Part shown: piece by piece, positions 62,101 through 64,000 of the stretch
How positions within the stretch are numbered: the first letter of the stretch is position 1
Layout of the letters: each line of letters starts with the position of its first letter
From: Rhynchonema sp. JSB1_4
Taxonomy: Eukaryota > Nematoda > Chromadorea > Monhysterida > Xyalidae
NCBI GenBank assembly: GCA_030248065.1
Contig: JASAMV010000616.1
Span: 39,800 to 103,799 of the forward strand
DNA: 64,000 nt
Direction of reading: 5' to 3'
Notes under the pieces: generated by a model
The model's input: only the letters and a program-made list of their open reading frames with translations
Told to the model about the DNA's origin: nothing
Databases searched by the model: none
Program-made: the position numbers and the translations under genes

Positions 62101-64000
62101 TAGATGTGGCCCAAAAAGTACACCATACACATGTGGCCCAAAAAGTACCTGGCCCAAAACGTACCTGGCCCAAAAGGTACCTGGCCCAAAAAGTACGCCA
62201 TGCACATGTGGCCCAAAAAGTACCTGGCCCAAAACGTACCTGGCCCAAAAGGTACGTGGCCCAAAAGGTTCCTGGTCCGAAACCTTATGTGGCCCAAAAA
62301 GTAACTGGCCCAAAATGTCACATGGCCCAAAAAGTTCTGTGGCCCAAAAAGTTCACTGGCCCATAAAGATACGGAACCTATCAACTCCATCAATATCTTC
62401 TCAGACCACGACACGCAAGTACTTTTATACGAGATGATCATGCAAATGTCCCGGAACAAACCTGACATGACGGCTGCACGTCCACCTCGCACGGCGATTG
62501 ACGTTGGCCGCATGCCTGAAATCCACAAGAAAATTTACAACTTCTTGTTTATTTTCAACAGAAATTAACTAAATATTAAAAACAGATATTAATCAGGCAG
62601 GAGACAATCACACCTTGCAATTGCATCACACTCGGGTCGCTCATCATCTGACGTCCGCCAGGTCCGGCCACTGGGGAGAGCGGAAGCGGGCGACTTCTGC
62701 AAAGAAGAATTAAAAGTTATCTTATTTATTCAAATAACTGTTTCGTAGTTGTACTGACCAACCATCATCATGACTGGTGTCTGTGAAAACAGGAAAAAAG
62801 GGCAACCATAGAGACGCCGAAAAATACACGCAATGTCAAATATGGTGCGTTCCAATAAAAATACGACAAGCAATTACAATGATCAAGCGCCAAACATACC
62901 TAACAGCACCACCAGTCCTGTTCACCACGCGTGGTGTGCTCGTGCGGAATGCAACATCACCGGGACTGCCTCGAGCCACGAATTTAGGTTGGTAGATTTG
63001 TTGGCCTGAAATGGTTGACAGATGATGTATGTATATAATTTTGATTCGATTCGTCCCCAGCTACAAGGGCGCTGCAACAATTTGCACTTTTCCAACGCTC
63101 ATTGATCATTTTTTTATTAAAGTCGTCTTTTTATTTTTGCGTCGCAAAAACTGGTTTGCTTGGTTGCAGGCACTGCAATCTTTGACATTGCTCGTGTTCA
63201 ATCTTCCGCGGGCTTTGTGGCAACAGTGAAACATTCTTACATCAAACAACAGCTTCGATGCTGCGTTACGCTGCAAATCAGCCAGTTGGGATGTTGACAG
63301 TGGCGGGTTTTAAGATATTTTGGGCCTAGTTCAAAGTTCGATTTGTGTGGAAACTCCGGCTGGATACAAACCACACGTCTTCTTTTCAGGAACAGGTGAT
63401 GTATGAAACTTCAGAACACCGTGCCGACCGTGGGCGCAAGCATTTGCACAAAACAATAAAAAAATCAACCACCGACCCTGCGATGTGCTGGCAACAATGA
63501 ACGAATTCGCATTGGCGGGCCGCGGTGCAGTTAGCGCGGTTGGGGATGATATCTTGCGTTGAATGTATTGCTTGCCGTTTACGGTCACCAAACGAACGTC
63601 GTTGCCCGCTGTTTGACTGCAAAAGGTTACGACGATTTTGTTCTTGTGATTTCTTTTGCGGTGTACTAAACCTTGTGATATCGAGTCAGCTTTTTGAGTT
63701 GATGTTGATGGTGGAAATAATTCGGGCCGACATCTTCAGTAATTAACTTTCATTCTTCACAATAAACAAACAACCCACAAGTTTGATTGCGGATACACCC
63801 GTTGCACGTACTGTGTTGTGGTGGGCATGCGCATGGGGGAGCGCGTTGATGTTTCAACATCGCCGTTGTGAGTTTTGGCTGTCTTGTCATCTGGAAAGAA
63901 TTGCATTCAGGAAATAAAAAACGCACAGTTGAAGGAGAAAAGCAAATATCGCACGGAATAGAAAACTATGATATCATAAGATTACCCTCGTTATGCTTGA
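59199..64000 (-). CDS. Unrecognised low-complexity RG-rich protein, 5' end beyond the window
   Basis: I do not recognise the family. Exons 5' to 3': (about 63986-64000), 63779-63890, 63477-63616, 62900-63005, 62614-62696, 62462-62515, 60902-61032, 60592-60661, 60392-60522, 60077-60163, 59199-59315; phases agree at every junction, giving about 342 residues in the window. Visible features: VRLVTVNGKQYIQRKIS, an RG-rich run (GRGGRGRGGRGG), many Thr/Gln/Pro and Arg, and a C-terminal VCIGIDPSTGQDTETVMVDS. Composition suggests a nuclear or RNA-associated protein (inference). The last exon ends in TGA at 59199-59201. A GTTGGT overlapping that end could instead be a donor, and the gene could then be the N-terminal part of the downstream PHD-SET protein; however, phase 0 there does not fit the next exon (phase 2) directly. 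Two large MITEs occupy its introns. Confidence 0.68.
59326..59960. mobile_element. Fold-back MITE with 8-bp target duplication GAAAATTG
   Basis: Flanked by GAAAATTG at 59318-59325 and 59961-59968. Ends GGGTGGGGTCGAAAATCCCG and (reverse complement) GGTGGCCGTCGAAAATCCCG. Arms of about 110 bp are inverted arrays of AAAAATCCCG. The centre has a 90-bp tandem repeat. The left duplication overlaps the pyrimidine tract of the acceptor of the last exon of the RG-rich gene. Confidence 0.82.
59558..59800. repeat. 90-bp minisatellite containing TTAGGC runs, about 2.7 copies
   Basis: Copies start at 59558, 59648 and 59739, each opening with GTCTTCCTGGCTGGCAGCCT followed by AAGCCTAAGCCTAA, i.e. three TTAGGC units on the minus strand. 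Copies differ by point changes and 1-bp length. It lies wholly inside the fold-back element. Confidence 0.85.
61189..62378. mobile_element. Fold-back MITE with 16-bp arrays and 8-bp target duplication TATCAACT
   Basis: Flanked by TATCAACT at 61181-61188 and 62379-62386. Ends GGTTCCGTATCTTTATGGGC. Terminal inverted repeats of about 315 bp (61189-61505 and about 62062-62378), nearly identical, each an array of GTACCTTTTGGGCCAG-type units. The centre is about 550 bp of unrelated AT-rich sequence with a C13 run near 61971. No transposase. In an intron of the RG-rich gene. Confidence 0.88.

Noticed and set aside
61200..62366. Proteins of repeating PGPKGTWPK / GQVLFGP units
   Set aside because: Translations of a 16-bp DNA array inside a fold-back element, open in several frames on both strands; no start or splice context.

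Overview
The window is eukaryotic nuclear DNA, most likely from a nematode. The reasons are: almost every intron ends in the nematode-type acceptor TTTCAG; there is a tandem pair of glycosyltransferase family 92 (DUF23) genes, a family expanded in nematodes; there is a MACIT transmembrane collagen resembling C. elegans COL-99; there is an MLL5/SETD5-type PHD-SET protein resembling SET-9/SET-26; and one repeat carries short runs of TTAGGC, the nematode telomere unit. Introns are long and full of small transposons, unlike Caenorhabditis. A non-nematode ecdysozoan is not excluded. All gene models were built by hand from splice signals and exon phase, without transcripts.

Layout. 373-4400 (-): complete 8-exon SLC2-type sugar transporter, 536 aa. 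7015-25463 (-): MACIT collagen with type II membrane anchor, about 27 visible exons and a long poorly resolved intron region (15-24.5 kb). 25.5-29.2 kb: no gene seen. 29672-31904: PIF/Harbinger-like element with TTA target duplication carrying a MADF-BESS gene. 33248-35827 (+): unrecognised multi-exon gene candidate. 35959-36673: large fold-back MITE. 36859-39290 and 39783-43509 (+): two GT92 genes with identical seven-exon structure. 43.5-45.8 kb: no gene seen. 45820-57981 (-): 27-exon PHD-SET chromatin protein, 1295 aa in the model. 59199 to beyond 64000 (-): unrecognised low-complexity, RG-rich protein, entering from the right edge.

The genes are not an operon or a pathway; they are ordinary neighbours. 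The accessory content is the more unusual part. At least six non-autonomous elements with perfect 8-bp target-site duplications sit in introns, and several TIR families (TA-flanked, CAGTACCAGCT, ACTACGCC) occur in two or more copies.

The most striking unexplained signal is the 9-mer GATGTTTCA / TGAAACATC. It occurs 19 times by eye (about 0.5 expected), in introns, exons and flanks of the minus-strand genes, but never in the GT92/Harbinger block.
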